Of a stretch of DNA of 64,000 nucleotides, positions 42,850-50,739 are shown piece after piece. The stretch's first letter is position 1. The number at the start of each line of letters is the position of its first letter. The position numbers and the translations under genes were made by a program. Source of the DNA: Actinomycetota bacterium (lineage in GTDB: Bacteria; Actinomycetota; Geothermincolia; Fen-727; Anoxymicrobiaceae); contig JAHJCO010000029.1 of NCBI GenBank assembly GCA_018831265.1, positions 1 to 64,000 of the forward strand, given 5' to 3'. A model generated the notes under the pieces. It was not told the DNA's origin and made no database searches. It worked only from the letters and a program-made list of their open reading frames with translations.

Positions 42850-43545
42850 ATGAGAGTCCTGTTCGTCTGCGCCGGTAACATCATGAGGAGCGTCGTCGCC
42901 GAGTGCGTGCTGGAAGCCCGCTGCGTGGAGCTCCTCGGGGACAAGGCGTCGCTGATCGATGCTTCCTCCGCCGGGCTCGAAGCCGAGCATGCCTCGCCGG
43001 CCCACCCCAAGGCACAGGCCGCTCTCGAGCTGCTCGGCCTGCCACCCTCGGAAGGCTCCTCATCGCTGGTGAGCGAGGAACTGATGACGGGCACGGACCT
43101 GGCGGTGACCATGACCCGGCAGCAGTGCTACCAGCTGGCGAGCCGTTTCCCGGATCACGGTCGCAAATGCTTCTCCCTCATCGAGCTGAACGGGGCGCTG
43201 GAGACCATCCTGGAGTGGAAGGGCACGAGCACCGGTGGCCGGGACCGTGCCACGGAGTTGCGGGCAACGGACGGCGTGGAGCTCGAGGCGAGGTTGGCGC
43301 TCGCCGTCGGCGCGCTGAAGTCCGCACCGCGTGAGCTGCTCAGGCCCCTGCCCGGCGTCGACCTGGACGTCCGCCGCCTGATGACCCAGTTCGCCACCTG
43401 CTTCTACCACGTGAGCGGGGTGCAGGACCCGGTGAGCGGGACAAGGCAGGACATGGTGCGGTGCGCCCACCTCATCGATAGCGAGGTTACGGCTATGCTG
43501 GAGGGCCTGCTGGCTCTGGCGCTGACCCTGACCGATACCGCTTGA
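42850..43545 (+). CDS. Low-molecular-weight protein phosphatase-like, extended
   Basis: A 231-residue protein opening with the LMW-PTP loop VLFVCAGNIMRSVVAE, in which the CX5R catalytic motif is intact. Usual members have about 150 residues; here a C-terminal extension of about 80 residues (ELLRPLPGVDLDVRRLMTQF and on) follows and the DP motif of the acid/base Asp is not obvious. The last part includes a sequence CFYHVSGVQDP. Possibly a divergent phosphatase or arsenate-reductase-like protein. No ribosome-binding site is visible before ATG 42850. Confidence 0.72.
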   Translation: MRVLFVCAGNIMRSVVAECVLEARCVELLGDKASLIDASSAGLEAEHASPAHPKAQAALELLGLPPSEGSSSLVSEELMTGTDLAVTMTRQQCYQLASRFPDHGRKCFSLIELNGALETILEWKGTSTGGRDRATELRATDGVELEARLALAVGALKSAPRELLRPLPGVDLDVRRLMTQFATCFYHVSGVQDPVSGTRQDMVRCAHLIDSEVTAMLEGLLALALTLTDTA

Positions 43546-43546
43546 G

Positions 43547-43565
43547 GCGGGGCTCTCAGCCCCGC
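43547..43565. terminator. Hairpin between convergent genes
   Basis: GCGGGGCT-CTC-AGCCCCGC, 8-bp perfect arms, between the phosphatase and rdgB; a second hairpin (CCCGACCTGAGAGGCCGGG) follows at about 43586. Likely bidirectional termination. Confidence 0.6.
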
Positions 43566-43622
43566 GATTCCAGGCTATCGCTCCCGACCTGAGAGGCCGG
43601 GCTCAATCGTTGAGATTCGTCG

Positions 43623-44210
43623 TCAGGCGGTTTCCATCAGTTCCCGCATCGCGGCCATGGCCCTCCCACGATGGCTTATGGAGTTCTTCTCCTCCACGTC
43701 CAGCTCCGCCATCGAGCGTTCGAACCCCTCAGGGAGGAACACCGGGTCGTAGCCGAAACCCCCGCCGCCCCTCCTCCGCTCCAGGATCCTGCCCTCGCAT
43801 TCGCCGCGCGTGAGGAACGACTCGCCTTCCGGCGTCACCAGCGCGAGGACGCAGACGAAGCGGGCGGTGCGCAACTCCGGAGGCACCCCCTCCAGCTCCT
43901 CCAGCAGGCGGTCCATGTTCCTCTCGGGGTCCCCTTCGGGGCCGGCATATCGCGATGACCGTGCGCCCGGCCTTCCGTCCAGCGCGTCCACCATCAGGCC
44001 GGAGTCATCGGCGAGGGCCGGCATCCCCAGCCCGCCGCACAGCATGTTCGCCTTCAGCAGGGCGTTCTCCTCGAGAGTCTCGCCGGTCTCCTCCACCTCG
44101 GGCCATTCGCCGAAGTCCTCGTAAGTCCTGATGAGGAGGCCGGGCACGTGGAGTGCGTCGCGTATCTCGCGGATCTTGCCCTTGTTGCGGGTGGCCAGCA
44201 CGAGCTCCAT
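43623..44210 (-). CDS. rdgB: dITP/XTP pyrophosphatase (RdgB/HAM1)
   Basis: A 195-residue HAM1-family protein with the N-terminal substrate loop LVLATRNKGKIREI, the metal-binding ETGETLEENALLKA and ALADDSGLMVDALDG, and the C-terminal FGYDPVFLP ... HRGRAM. Removes non-canonical purine NTPs to protect DNA. Its ATG overlaps the rph stop (TGATG), a frequent bacterial arrangement. Confidence 0.95.
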   Translation of the reverse strand: MELVLATRNKGKIREIRDALHVPGLLIRTYEDFGEWPEVEETGETLEENALLKANMLCGGLGMPALADDSGLMVDALDGRPGARSSRYAGPEGDPERNMDRLLEELEGVPPELRTARFVCVLALVTPEGESFLTRGECEGRILERRRGGGGFGYDPVFLPEGFERSMAELDVEEKNSISHRGRAMAAMRELMETA

Positions 44211-44926
44211 CAGGCCAGGACGCTTCGCTGGTATTCGATGAGCTCCCGGATGCCTCCCAGGCCCATATCCAGGAGCGTGTCCAGCTCGCTGCGGGATATC
44301 GGGCGGTTCTCCGCGGTCCCCTGGATCTCTATCAGCTCGGAGCGGTCGTTGGCCACCAGGTTGAGGTCCAGCTCGGCATGGACGTCCTCCTCGTAGCAGA
44401 GGTCGAGCAGCGGGACCCCGTTGACCACCCCGAGGCTCACCGCGGCGATCATGCCCCTCAGGGGCGACGCCTTCACCGCCCCCTCGTCGATCATGGTCTC
44501 GACGGCGTCGTGCAGCGCGATATAGCTGCCCGTGATGGCCGCGGTACGGGTTCCCCCGTCGGCCTCGATGACGTCGCAGTCGACCCAGAACGTCTTCTCT
44601 CCCATGGCGGTCAGGTCGGCGGCGGCCCTGAGGGAGCGCCCGATGAGACGCTGTATCTCCATGGAACGCCCCTTCTGCCTGCCGGCGACGGACTCGCGTT
44701 GCGTTCTCTGCGCGTTGGCTCTTGGAAGCATTGAGTACTCGGCCGTCACCCAGCCCTGCCCGCTCCCCTTGAGGAACGCCGGCACGCCCTCCTCGAAGCT
44801 GACCGTACAGATCACCCTGGTCCTGCCAAGCTCTATGAGCGTGGAGCCCTCCGCGTGCGAGATGTAGTCTCGGGTTATCCTTATGGGCCGCATCTGTCCC
44901 GGTTCTCTCCCGTCGGTCCTTATCAA
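44210..44926 (-). CDS. rph: Ribonuclease PH
   Basis: A 238-residue phosphorolytic 3' exoribonuclease for tRNA 3' trimming. RPIRITRDYISHAEGSTLIE and the catalytic-domain motif LPRANAQRTQRESVAGRQKG are characteristic, as are RTAAITGSYIAL and DLNLVANDRSELIEIQGTAE. TTG start with AGGAGG 7 nt upstream. Coupled with rdgB; the MBL hydrolase and murI are upstream in the same direction. Confidence 0.96.
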   Translation of the reverse strand: MIRTDGREPGQMRPIRITRDYISHAEGSTLIELGRTRVICTVSFEEGVPAFLKGSGQGWVTAEYSMLPRANAQRTQRESVAGRQKGRSMEIQRLIGRSLRAAADLTAMGEKTFWVDCDVIEADGGTRTAAITGSYIALHDAVETMIDEGAVKASPLRGMIAAVSLGVVNGVPLLDLCYEEDVHAELDLNLVANDRSELIEIQGTAENRPISRSELDTLLDMGLGGIRELIEYQRSVLA

Positions 44927-44984
44927 GTCGCCGCCTCCTGTCGTCCGGATGCGAATAAGGTGTCAGGCACCCTTTCTGCTATTA

Positions 44985-45758
44985 CTATGTAGCGCAGGGG
45001 TACGGCCCGACAAAGAGGACCATGTCCTCCAGCGCCAGGTCTATCGGCCCCTCGAACTGTCCCCGGGCGTCCTCCACCGCCCGCTTGCCGTCCAGCGTCG
45101 GCCAGACGTGGGTGATGACCAGCCTTCCCACGCCGGCCTCCGCGGCCAGCCGCCCGGCGTCCCGGGCGGAGAGGTGTCCGGGAGCCTTGCCCGGCACCTG
45201 GCTGGTGAAGGTCGCCTCGCATATCAGCATGTCGACGTCGCGGGCCCCCTCGAGCAGCTCATCGGACCACTCCGTGTCGCCCGTGTAGAAGAGCGTGCGC
45301 TCACCGTCACCCACGCGGTATGCCAGGGAGTCCATCACGTGCTTCGCGGCGAATGGGGTGATCGCGAAGCCCGCGAGATCGATCTCCACCCCGGGCGATG
45401 CCACACGCAGATCGATCAGCTCGAGGAAAGCCTCCCTGCTGCTCTCCTGGAGCGCGGCCGTCAGCACGTCCCCCGCGCCGGGGGGCGCCAGCACCGGGAG
45501 GGGGGGCAGGCCCGTGGGCCAGAAGCGCCTGGCCGTGCAGAGCCCGTGCATGTCCACATAGTGGTCGTAGTGCATGTGCGTCAGCGCGACGCCGCCGATA
45601 TCGTCGGGCTCCCGGTACTCCAGCAGGTGCGAGAGCGCTCCCGAGCCCAGGTCCAGCACCAGGCTGTCCCCGTCCCGTTCGAGCAGGAACCCGCTGCAGG
45701 CGCGCCCCGCGCCTGCGTAGCCGCCCGAGCTCCCCAGGACCGTCACCTTGAAGCTCAT
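44985..45758 (-). CDS. Metallo-beta-lactamase-fold hydrolase (RNase Z-like)
   Basis: A 257-residue MBL hydrolase. Zinc motif LTHMHYDHYVDM (HxHxDH), later AAKHVMDS, TGDTEWSDEL and LVITHVWP carry the other ligands. Similar proteins are annotated RNase Z-like or cyclic-phosphodiesterase-like; a RNA role would fit its position between murI and rph but is not proven. It starts 1 bp after the murI stop, so it is probably co-translated. Confidence 0.88.
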   Translation of the reverse strand: MSFKVTVLGSSGGYAGAGRACSGFLLERDGDSLVLDLGSGALSHLLEYREPDDIGGVALTHMHYDHYVDMHGLCTARRFWPTGLPPLPVLAPPGAGDVLTAALQESSREAFLELIDLRVASPGVEIDLAGFAITPFAAKHVMDSLAYRVGDGERTLFYTGDTEWSDELLEGARDVDMLICEATFTSQVPGKAPGHLSARDAGRLAAEAGVGRLVITHVWPTLDGKRAVEDARGQFEGPIDLALEDMVLFVGPYPCAT

Positions 45759-45759
45759 G

Positions 45760-46581
45760 TCATATCCCGAGGTCGGGGTGGGTCTTCAGGTCGACATGTA
45801 TCGCTCCCTCGACCTCCGGCCCGAGGAACATGCGCCCCAGCTCGGTCGACTTGGCGATGTCTCCGGTGGTGAGGAACCGGTGCCGCCCCGCCGTGCTGCC
45901 GTCGGCCAGCCATCCCAGGCGGTCCAGGATATCCTCCACCTCACAGGCCGTCTCGTCGGCGCTGCTGATGAGGGCGACGTCGGGCCCGAGGATGTCGGAG
46001 AGGAGGCCGGCCAGCAGGGGGTAGTGCGTGCAGCCCATGATCAGGGTATCCATGCCCCACTGCTTCATCGGCTCGAGGTAACCGAGGGCGACCTCGTATA
46101 TGTGGTCCCCCTCCACCTCTCCCCGCTCCACGAACTCCACGAACTCGGGGCAGGCCTGGCCGAACACGCTGGCCCTGCCGTCCTTCCTCCTGATCGCCCG
46201 CTCGTACACCCCGCTGCCTATGGTCAGCCTGGTGCCGATGACCCCGATCTGCAGCCTTGGCGAGCGCCGCACCGCCGCCCTGACCCCCGGCTCCAGTACC
46301 CCGACGATTGGTATCTCGTACTCGAGGTGAGCCCGCTCGAGCGCGGCCGCCGTGGCCGAGTTGCAGGCGATGACCACCATCTTCACCCCGAAGCCGAGCA
46401 GGTACTCGATGATCTCGCGCGAGAATCCGAGCACCTCGTCAGGTTGCCGTGGGCCGTACGGCCCGCGCGCGTCGTCGCCCAGGTATACGAGGCTCTCTCC
46501 CGGCAGCAGGTCGATGACGGACCGGGCAACCGTGAGCCCGCCCACCCCGCTGTCGAACATCCCTATCGGTCTGCGATTCAT
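45760..46581 (-). CDS. murI: Glutamate racemase
   Basis: About 273 residues. MFDSGVGGLTVARSV at the N-terminus, first catalytic Cys in VIACNSATAAALE and second in MGCTHYPLLAG. Provides D-glutamate for peptidoglycan. ATG 46581 is preceded by GGTGGG; a longer start at 46596 is possible. First gene of the murI-MBL-rph-rdgB run. Confidence 0.95.
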   Translation of the reverse strand: MNRRPIGMFDSGVGGLTVARSVIDLLPGESLVYLGDDARGPYGPRQPDEVLGFSREIIEYLLGFGVKMVVIACNSATAAALERAHLEYEIPIVGVLEPGVRAAVRRSPRLQIGVIGTRLTIGSGVYERAIRRKDGRASVFGQACPEFVEFVERGEVEGDHIYEVALGYLEPMKQWGMDTLIMGCTHYPLLAGLLSDILGPDVALISSADETACEVEDILDRLGWLADGSTAGRHRFLTTGDIAKSTELGRMFLGPEVEGAIHVDLKTHPDLGI

Positions 46582-46707
46582 ACGTGCGCCCACCATCTAT
46601 ATCTAGAACAGGTATTAAGACATTATAATCCGTTACCGAATCCGAAAGAGGAACGGGGGCGTAAGGACGCGGTCCCACGCTCGAACCGCGAACTACGGAG
46701 GCGAAGA

Positions 46708-46887
46708 ATGATCTGTCCCGATTGCGGATGCGATTTCGACGAGATCGAGGATCCGGACCGCTGTCCGGCATGCGGCTGGCCTATCATCGCCGACAACAGC
46801 TCGACGGTGGACCGGGAGCTGGAGGAAGCGGGTTATACTACCGAGGACGGGCACTCACCGGAAGAAGAGGATGACTACCCATGGTAG
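46708..46887 (+). CDS. Small acidic zinc-ribbon protein
   Basis: A 59-residue protein: a compact zinc ribbon (CPDCGCDFDEIEDPDRCPAC) followed by an acidic tail ending EEEDDYPW. CGGAGG lies 8 nt upstream of ATG. The stop region overlaps the following membrane-protein gene by 7 bp, so they are coupled. Role unknown; perhaps a small regulator of the membrane partner. Confidence 0.75.
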   Translation: MICPDCGCDFDEIEDPDRCPACGWPIIADNSSTVDRELEEAGYTTEDGHSPEEEDDYPW

Positions 46888-47144
46888 ACGACCAGGACGA
46901 ACTGGAGGAATGGCGCCGGAACCGGCTGAGGAACGTAAACCTCATCTCGAAGATCCTGATCGCTTCCGGCATCACCATGCTGGTGGTCGGCGCGTTCCTG
47001 ATACTGTTCGTGAGCACCGTTGTGGGACTCGTGTTCATGCTGGCGGGGGCGATCGACCTGGGTATGTCGGTGTTCATCTTCAAGATCACGACACCGGGCG
47101 GGCCAGAAGGCGGAGAGACAACTCCTCCGGAAGACGACAAGTGA
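46881..47144 (+). CDS. Small membrane protein (two helices)
   Basis: An 87-residue protein with an acidic N-terminus, two hydrophobic segments (about 24-45 and 48-68, KILIASGITMLVVGAFLILF and VGLVFMLAGAIDLGMSVFIF) and a charged Pro/Glu tail. No family recognised. Its stop codon lies inside the conserved left flank (AAGTGACTAGG) of the REPIN-like palindrome that follows. Confidence 0.72.
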   Translation: MVDDQDELEEWRRNRLRNVNLISKILIASGITMLVVGAFLILFVSTVVGLVFMLAGAIDLGMSVFIFKITTPGGPEGGETTPPEDDK

Positions 47145-47152
47145 CTAGGATA

Positions 47153-47227
47153 GGGGTCAGGCACAATTCAAGTCACACCATACAGGTTGTCCAGCATTGG
47201 AGCTGACATTGAATTGAGCCTGACCCC
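47153..47227. repeat. 75-bp GGGGTCAGGC palindromic element, copy 2
   Basis: Same length as the copy at 40924 and about 85% identical: GGGGTCAGGCACAATTCAAG ... CATTGAATTGAGCCTGACCC. The conserved 15-bp left flank overlaps the stop codon of the preceding gene. From here to 47779 no protein gene is present; the 635-bp gap holds four repeat elements. Confidence 0.85.
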
Positions 47228-47294
47228 CTTGTTAATCGCCGTGGCCCTCGATGGTGTCGGTGCCAGCCGACGCTGGTGGTTCGCGTCGCCAGTG

Positions 47295-47459
47295 GTGTCA
47301 GAGGTTTGAATCACAGAATTGATCTGTAATCTATAGTATCATCATTAATTACATCAAATAACAGCCTCGGCGGCTTGAAGACCGCCGGTGTTAGGATTTC
47401 TGTGGTTTCTTACATATTTTGTTAACTATTGTTGATGATGTGATTCAAACGTCTGACAC
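47295..47459. repeat. 165-bp terminal-inverted-repeat element, copy 2
   Basis: Begins GTGTCAGAGGTTTGAATCA and ends TGATTCAAACGTCTGACAC. Relative to copy 1 (38007-38171) three base pairs of the outer stem have changed on both sides; one position is mismatched. Interior regions near both ends are alignable (AATAACAGCC, GTTAACTxTTGTTGAxGATGT), the centre is not. Confidence 0.85.
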
Positions 47460-47509
47460 TCGAGGGTCACGGCGGGAATGTGCGCTGGGGGGGTCAAGCT
47501 GGTCGTAGT

Positions 47510-47538
47510 GGTGCAAAAGGGCCTGACCCTTTTGCACC
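47510..47538. repeat. Small hairpin GGTGCAAAAGGG-CCTGA-CCCTTTTGCACC
   Basis: Perfect 12-bp arms and a 5-nt loop. A related hairpin (GTGTAGCAAAAG ... CTTTTGCTACAC) occurs at 48761. Both contain GCAAAAG and CCTGACC, words also found at the ends of the 61272 element. Confidence 0.65.
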
Positions 47539-47543
47539 CCCCG

Positions 47544-47775
47544 GGGTTCGATTCCCGACGGGGGGTTAAGTTGTTGGAAGTGGAGGCGGCGGGAATCGAA
47601 CCGCGCGTCCGTCGCTCGCAAGCTCGCTCCCCGAGGGGGGACTCGCGTCCCCCCTACGGCGCTGACCTGCTCCGCAGGTCCGCTGTTACCCCCCTGACAA
47701 TGAAATAATTCGGGGGGAATCCCCCGGCTCCCCCCGGTCCGCGGGTTCGATTCCCCCCGGGGGGTTGAGTTGTCA
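47544..47775. repeat. Structured element 3' of ssrA, bounded by duplicated ssrA 3' end
   Basis: A 26-bp stretch of the ssrA 3' end (47776-47801) is repeated at 47577-47602; the duplication extends with minor changes over about 67 bp (47544-47610 and 47743-47809). Between lies a core (47608-47694) shared with the tRNA-Gly locus: in ssrA sense GGGGGGTAACAGC, hairpin ACCTG-CGGAG-CAGGT, hairpin TAGGGGGGAC-GCGA-GTCCCCCCT, then GAGCGAGCTTGCGAGCGACGGA. An inverted copy of the ssrA T-arm sits next to the ssrA 3' end. Confidence 0.8.
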
Positions 47776-47779
47776 GAAG

Positions 47780-48123
47780 TGGAGGCGGCGGGAATCGAAC
47801 CCGCGTCCAGAGGAGCTTTGACGCGATCGTCTACGGGCGTGTCCCGCGGTTTATTTCTCGCGGCGGTCCGGCCCGCAGGCGGCCTCGCCGTCGCCATTCC
47901 CAGAAATGTTTCGCGACCCCGCCGTCGGGAACCCGGCCGGGAAGCTATCCCGCTTGCAACGTCCATCCCGGGGGAGCGGGCCCCACCCGGGGGACGAGGC
48001 TGTTTTAGGCAGCCAACGCCAGTTCAGAATCGGCGTTTGGTTTGGTTTCCAGCGTTTAACGAGTGTCTGGAACTCGGCCCGCAACCTCGCCTCCGTCACC
48101 CCTGTCGAAGCCTTATCGCCCCC
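47780..48123 (-). ncRNA. ssrA: tmRNA
   Basis: About 344 nt. The 5' end GGGGGCGATAAGG pairs with 3' CGCCTCC to form the acceptor stem; TTCGACAGGGGTGACGGAGG is the conserved 5' block and the T-arm is GCGGGTTCGATTCCCGC. The tag reading frame ends ...KPNADSELALAA-stop, with the standard ALAA degron; the resume codon is not certain. CCA is not encoded. It lies 123 bp downstream of smpB on the same strand. Confidence 0.95.
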
Positions 48124-48246
48124 TCACTTTCCGGACGGGACATCGCGGACCCGCCCGAGATCTCGTAAACCAGGTCACCTCTACCAGTATAAACGACGAA
48201 GCGCCCGGTGATAATGACATGCATCAAACGCCGACCCGGAGAGCGG

Positions 48247-48726
48247 TCAGCCGCCCCTCGAGCCATACCTCAGGGCCCGGTCCATCTCCCTGTCGGCATC
48301 CCGCTTCGCGATGTCTCGTCGCTTGTCGTACTGCCGCTTTCCGCGGGCCAGGCCGAGCTCCACCTTGGCCTTGCCGCCCCGGAGGTAGACCTTCAGTGGG
48401 ACCAGCGTGTAGCCCCGCTCCAGTATCTTGCCCGTCAGCCGCTTGATCTCGTCCTTGTGCAGGAGCAGCTTTCGCACCCTGGTCGGATCGTGCCCGAAGT
48501 GGCCCGCCTGGGGGTACGGGGAGATGTTCATGTCGTAGAGGAACGCCTCTCCCCCCTCGACGGACGCATACGAGTCCCTCAGGTTCGCGCGGCCGGCGCG
48601 AATCGACTTGATCTCGCTGCCCTGCAGTACGATGCCAGCCTCGTACCTCTCCTCTATCTGGTAATCCCGCAGGGCCTTGCGGTTGGTCGCCTTTACCTGT
48701 ATCCCGGTGTTCGTTTCAGATGACAT
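48247..48726 (-). CDS. smpB: SsrA-binding protein
   Basis: A 159-residue Smp[41 protein letters not shown] and the tail [19 protein letters not shown] are all canonical. It delivers tmRNA to stalled ribosomes; ssrA follows immediately. ATG 48726 has no Shine-Dalgarno box; instead TATACT lies 6 nt upstream, consistent with a leaderless transcript. Confidence 0.96.
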   Translation of the reverse strand: MSSETNTGIQVKATNRKALRDYQIEERYEAGIVLQGSEIKSIRAGRANLRDSYASVEGGEAFLYDMNISPYPQAGHFGHDPTRVRKLLLHKDEIKRLTGKILERGYTLVPLKVYLRGGKAKVELGLARGKRQYDKRRDIAKRDADREMDRALRYGSRGG

Positions 48727-48732
48727 GCGAGA

Positions 48733-48738
48733 AGTATA
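48733..48738 (-). promoter_or_regulatory. Probable -10 box of smpB, leaderless
   Basis: TATACT on the minus strand, with 6 nt to the A of the smpB ATG, places the transcription start at or next to the start codon. The -35 is weak. Confidence 0.45.
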
Positions 48739-48760
48739 GCACCGGGCTGTTTTCACGGAA

Positions 48761-48793
48761 GTGTAGCAAAAGTGCCTGACCCTTTTGCTACAC
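48761..48793. terminator. Hairpin GTGTAGCAAAAG-N9-CTTTTGCTACAC
   Basis: Perfect 12-bp arms with a 9-nt loop (TGCCTGACC), just downstream of ctpA and upstream of smpB. It may end the ctpA transcript, but its sequence belongs to the same hairpin type as 47510, so it may be a captured repeat. Confidence 0.5.
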
Positions 48794-48801
48794 CTGTTAC
48801 A

Positions 48802-50556
48802 TCAGGCCGCCAGTTGGAGGAGCACGCCGGTCGGCGGCTTGCCGTCAATGAGGTTCTGCAGGACCTGCTTCGCCCTGTCGAGCTGGATCTGATCCTCGTT
48901 GGGGTCGTCCTTCGCCTCGACCATCACGTCGGGCTCGATGCCCGTGCCGTCGATACTCTCGCCGTTCGGCAGGTAGTAAAGGCTGATGGTCAGCTTCATG
49001 GCACCGTCGTTGTCCAGCTCGTACACCTTCTGGACCGATCCCTTGCCGTAGGTCTTGGTCCCCACCAGGGTTCCCCTCTTGTGGTCCTTGATCGCTCCCG
49101 CCACGATCTCGGAACTGCTGGCGCTGCCCCCGTTGGTCAGCACGACCAGCGGCAGAGCCGTCTCCGCGCCGCCTCGGGCCTTCTCGTCGACCTTGGGCGA
49201 TCCCTTGGTCTGGTAGGAGACGATCACCCCGTCGTTGATGAAAACGCTGGAGACCTTCACCGCCTCGTCCAGCAGTCCTCCCGGGTCATTGCGGAGGTCC
49301 AGGATGAATCCCTGAACTCCCTTTGACTGCATGTCCCGTACCGCGTCACGGACCTTCTGCCCGACGCCGCTGTTGAACTCGAACAGACGCAGGACCCCGT
49401 ACTTGCCGTCCACGATCTCTGTCTCGAGGTCCGGTATGGTTATCTTCTCGCGGACCATGTTGAAGTCCAGGCTCTCGTCGCCCCGCTTGGCCTTGATGTT
49501 CACCTTGGTACCGTTCTTGCCTCTTATCCACAGGATGACCGTGTCCAGGGGGACGCCCTTGGTGTCCTTGCCGTCCACGGACATGATCAGGTCGTCCTTC
49601 TTCACTCCCGCCTTGTCGCTCGGGGAATCCTTGATGACCGAGACGACCTTGGGCCTGTCGGTCCCCTTGCCCTCCTTGTCCTTGTCAACTTTCAGAGTGA
49701 ACCCGACGCCGTAGAAGCTGCCGGAGAGGTCCTCGGTCAACCGCTTGTTCTGAGAGGCGTTCATATAGCCGCTGTGCTCGTCGTCGAGGGCCTTCCCCAG
49801 CGCGGTCAGGCCCACGTCGAGCAGCTTGTCCGGCGAGGTCTCGCCCTTCTTCTGGGCGTCCTTCACCGCTTTCTCGGCGGCGTCGGTTATCTTGGCCTCG
49901 GAGAACGGCTTGAAGTAGTACTGGTTGATATCGTAGAGGGCTTCGTTGTAGACGGGTGAGGCCTCAAGGGAAAAGCTGCTCCCCTCCCCGCTCTTCTCCG
50001 AGAACAGCGCCTTGTTCACGAAGTACCCGGCGCCGACCAGGACGCCGATGCCGAGAATCACGCACAGTATTACGATCGTCCAGCCCCGGCCCGACATCCG
50101 TCGTCGCGGTGCGGCCTCTCTCATCGGCGGCCCGTAGTCATAGCCCCCCTGCGGCCCCTGGGGGTACCCGGCCGGCGGCTGCGGCGGGTATCCACCGGCC
50201 TGCGCCTGGGGTGGGTAGCCGGCCTGCGGCTGGTACTGTCCCTGCTGGGGAGGGTAGTACCCCTGCGGCTGTTGAGGGTATTGGGGCTGCTGGTACGGCG
50301 TCTGGGGTTGCTGGTAAGGTGCCTGAGGCTGAGGCGGATACGGTGCCTGGGGTTGCTGAGGCGGATACTGCTGTGGAGGTTGCGCCTGCTGAGGGGGATA
50401 CTGCTGCGTTGGCTGCGGCGGCTGGGCAGGCTCCACGGGTTGTCCTGGAGTCTGCGGCTGCGGCGGCTGGAACGGCTGCCGGCCGTACTGAGGCGCGCCC
50501 TGCTCGGGGGGTCCCTGAGGCGGGACGCCTCCCCGGTCATCCTGGTTCTCGTCCAC
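48802..50556 (-). CDS. ctpA: Carboxy-terminal processing protease (S41) with Pro/Gln-rich cytoplasmic head
   Basis: About 584 residues from GTG 50556 (GGGAG upstream). Residues 10-140 are low-complexity, dominated by PQ, PPQ and YPPQ repeats; one membrane helix (WTIVILCVILGIGVLVGAGY) at about 150; then a PDZ domain and the S41 core. The nucleophile Ser is in TNGGSASSSEIVAGA and the catalytic Lys in KTYGKGSVQKVY. Cleaves C-termini outside the membrane. It follows ftsX by 183 bp in the same direction. The long PQ head is unusual for CtpA. Confidence 0.92.
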   Translation of the reverse strand: MDENQDDRGGVPPQGPPEQGAPQYGRQPFQPPQPQTPGQPVEPAQPPQPTQQYPPQQAQPPQQYPPQQPQAPYPPQPQAPYQQPQTPYQQPQYPQQPQGYYPPQQGQYQPQAGYPPQAQAGGYPPQPPAGYPQGPQGGYDYGPPMREAAPRRRMSGRGWTIVILCVILGIGVLVGAGYFVNKALFSEKSGEGSSFSLEASPVYNEALYDINQYYFKPFSEAKITDAAEKAVKDAQKKGETSPDKLLDVGLTALGKALDDEHSGYMNASQNKRLTEDLSGSFYGVGFTLKVDKDKEGKGTDRPKVVSVIKDSPSDKAGVKKDDLIMSVDGKDTKGVPLDTVILWIRGKNGTKVNIKAKRGDESLDFNMVREKITIPDLETEIVDGKYGVLRLFEFNSGVGQKVRDAVRDMQSKGVQGFILDLRNDPGGLLDEAVKVSSVFINDGVIVSYQTKGSPKVDEKARGGAETALPLVVLTNGGSASSSEIVAGAIKDHKRGTLVGTKTYGKGSVQKVYELDNDGAMKLTISLYYLPNGESIDGTGIEPDVMVEAKDDPNEDQIQLDRAKQVLQNLIDGKPPTGVLLQLAA

Positions 50557-50703
50557 TGTGCTCCCTGTTCCTCGCGTGATTTGGCGTTCCCCTCGGGGAA
50601 CGCCCGTTGTCGCTATCCGCATCAATGATACCGTACAACGATTAAGATGACAGAAAGGCCGCATTTGTTCCATGCGGGGGGCATCCGTAAATAGAGACGG
50701 TCC

Positions 50704-50726
50704 CCCTCTCCCCCCGGGGGAGAGGG
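50704..50726. terminator. GC-rich hairpin after ftsX
   Basis: CCCTCTCCCCC and GGGGGAGAGGG form 11 bp of stem in the gap between ftsX and ctpA. No T-run follows, so termination or mRNA protection are both possible. Confidence 0.45.
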
Positions 50727-50739
50727 AGGAATAGACCGC

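Noticed and set aside
47544..47600. Additional complete tRNA gene on the plus strand (GGGGTTCGATTCCC)
   Set aside because: Only a T-arm-like segment exists; no D-arm or anticodon arm could be found.
47770..48168. 132-codon frame on the plus strand over ssrA
   Set aside because: It is antisense to tmRNA, whose acceptor stem, T-arm and tag frame are clear.
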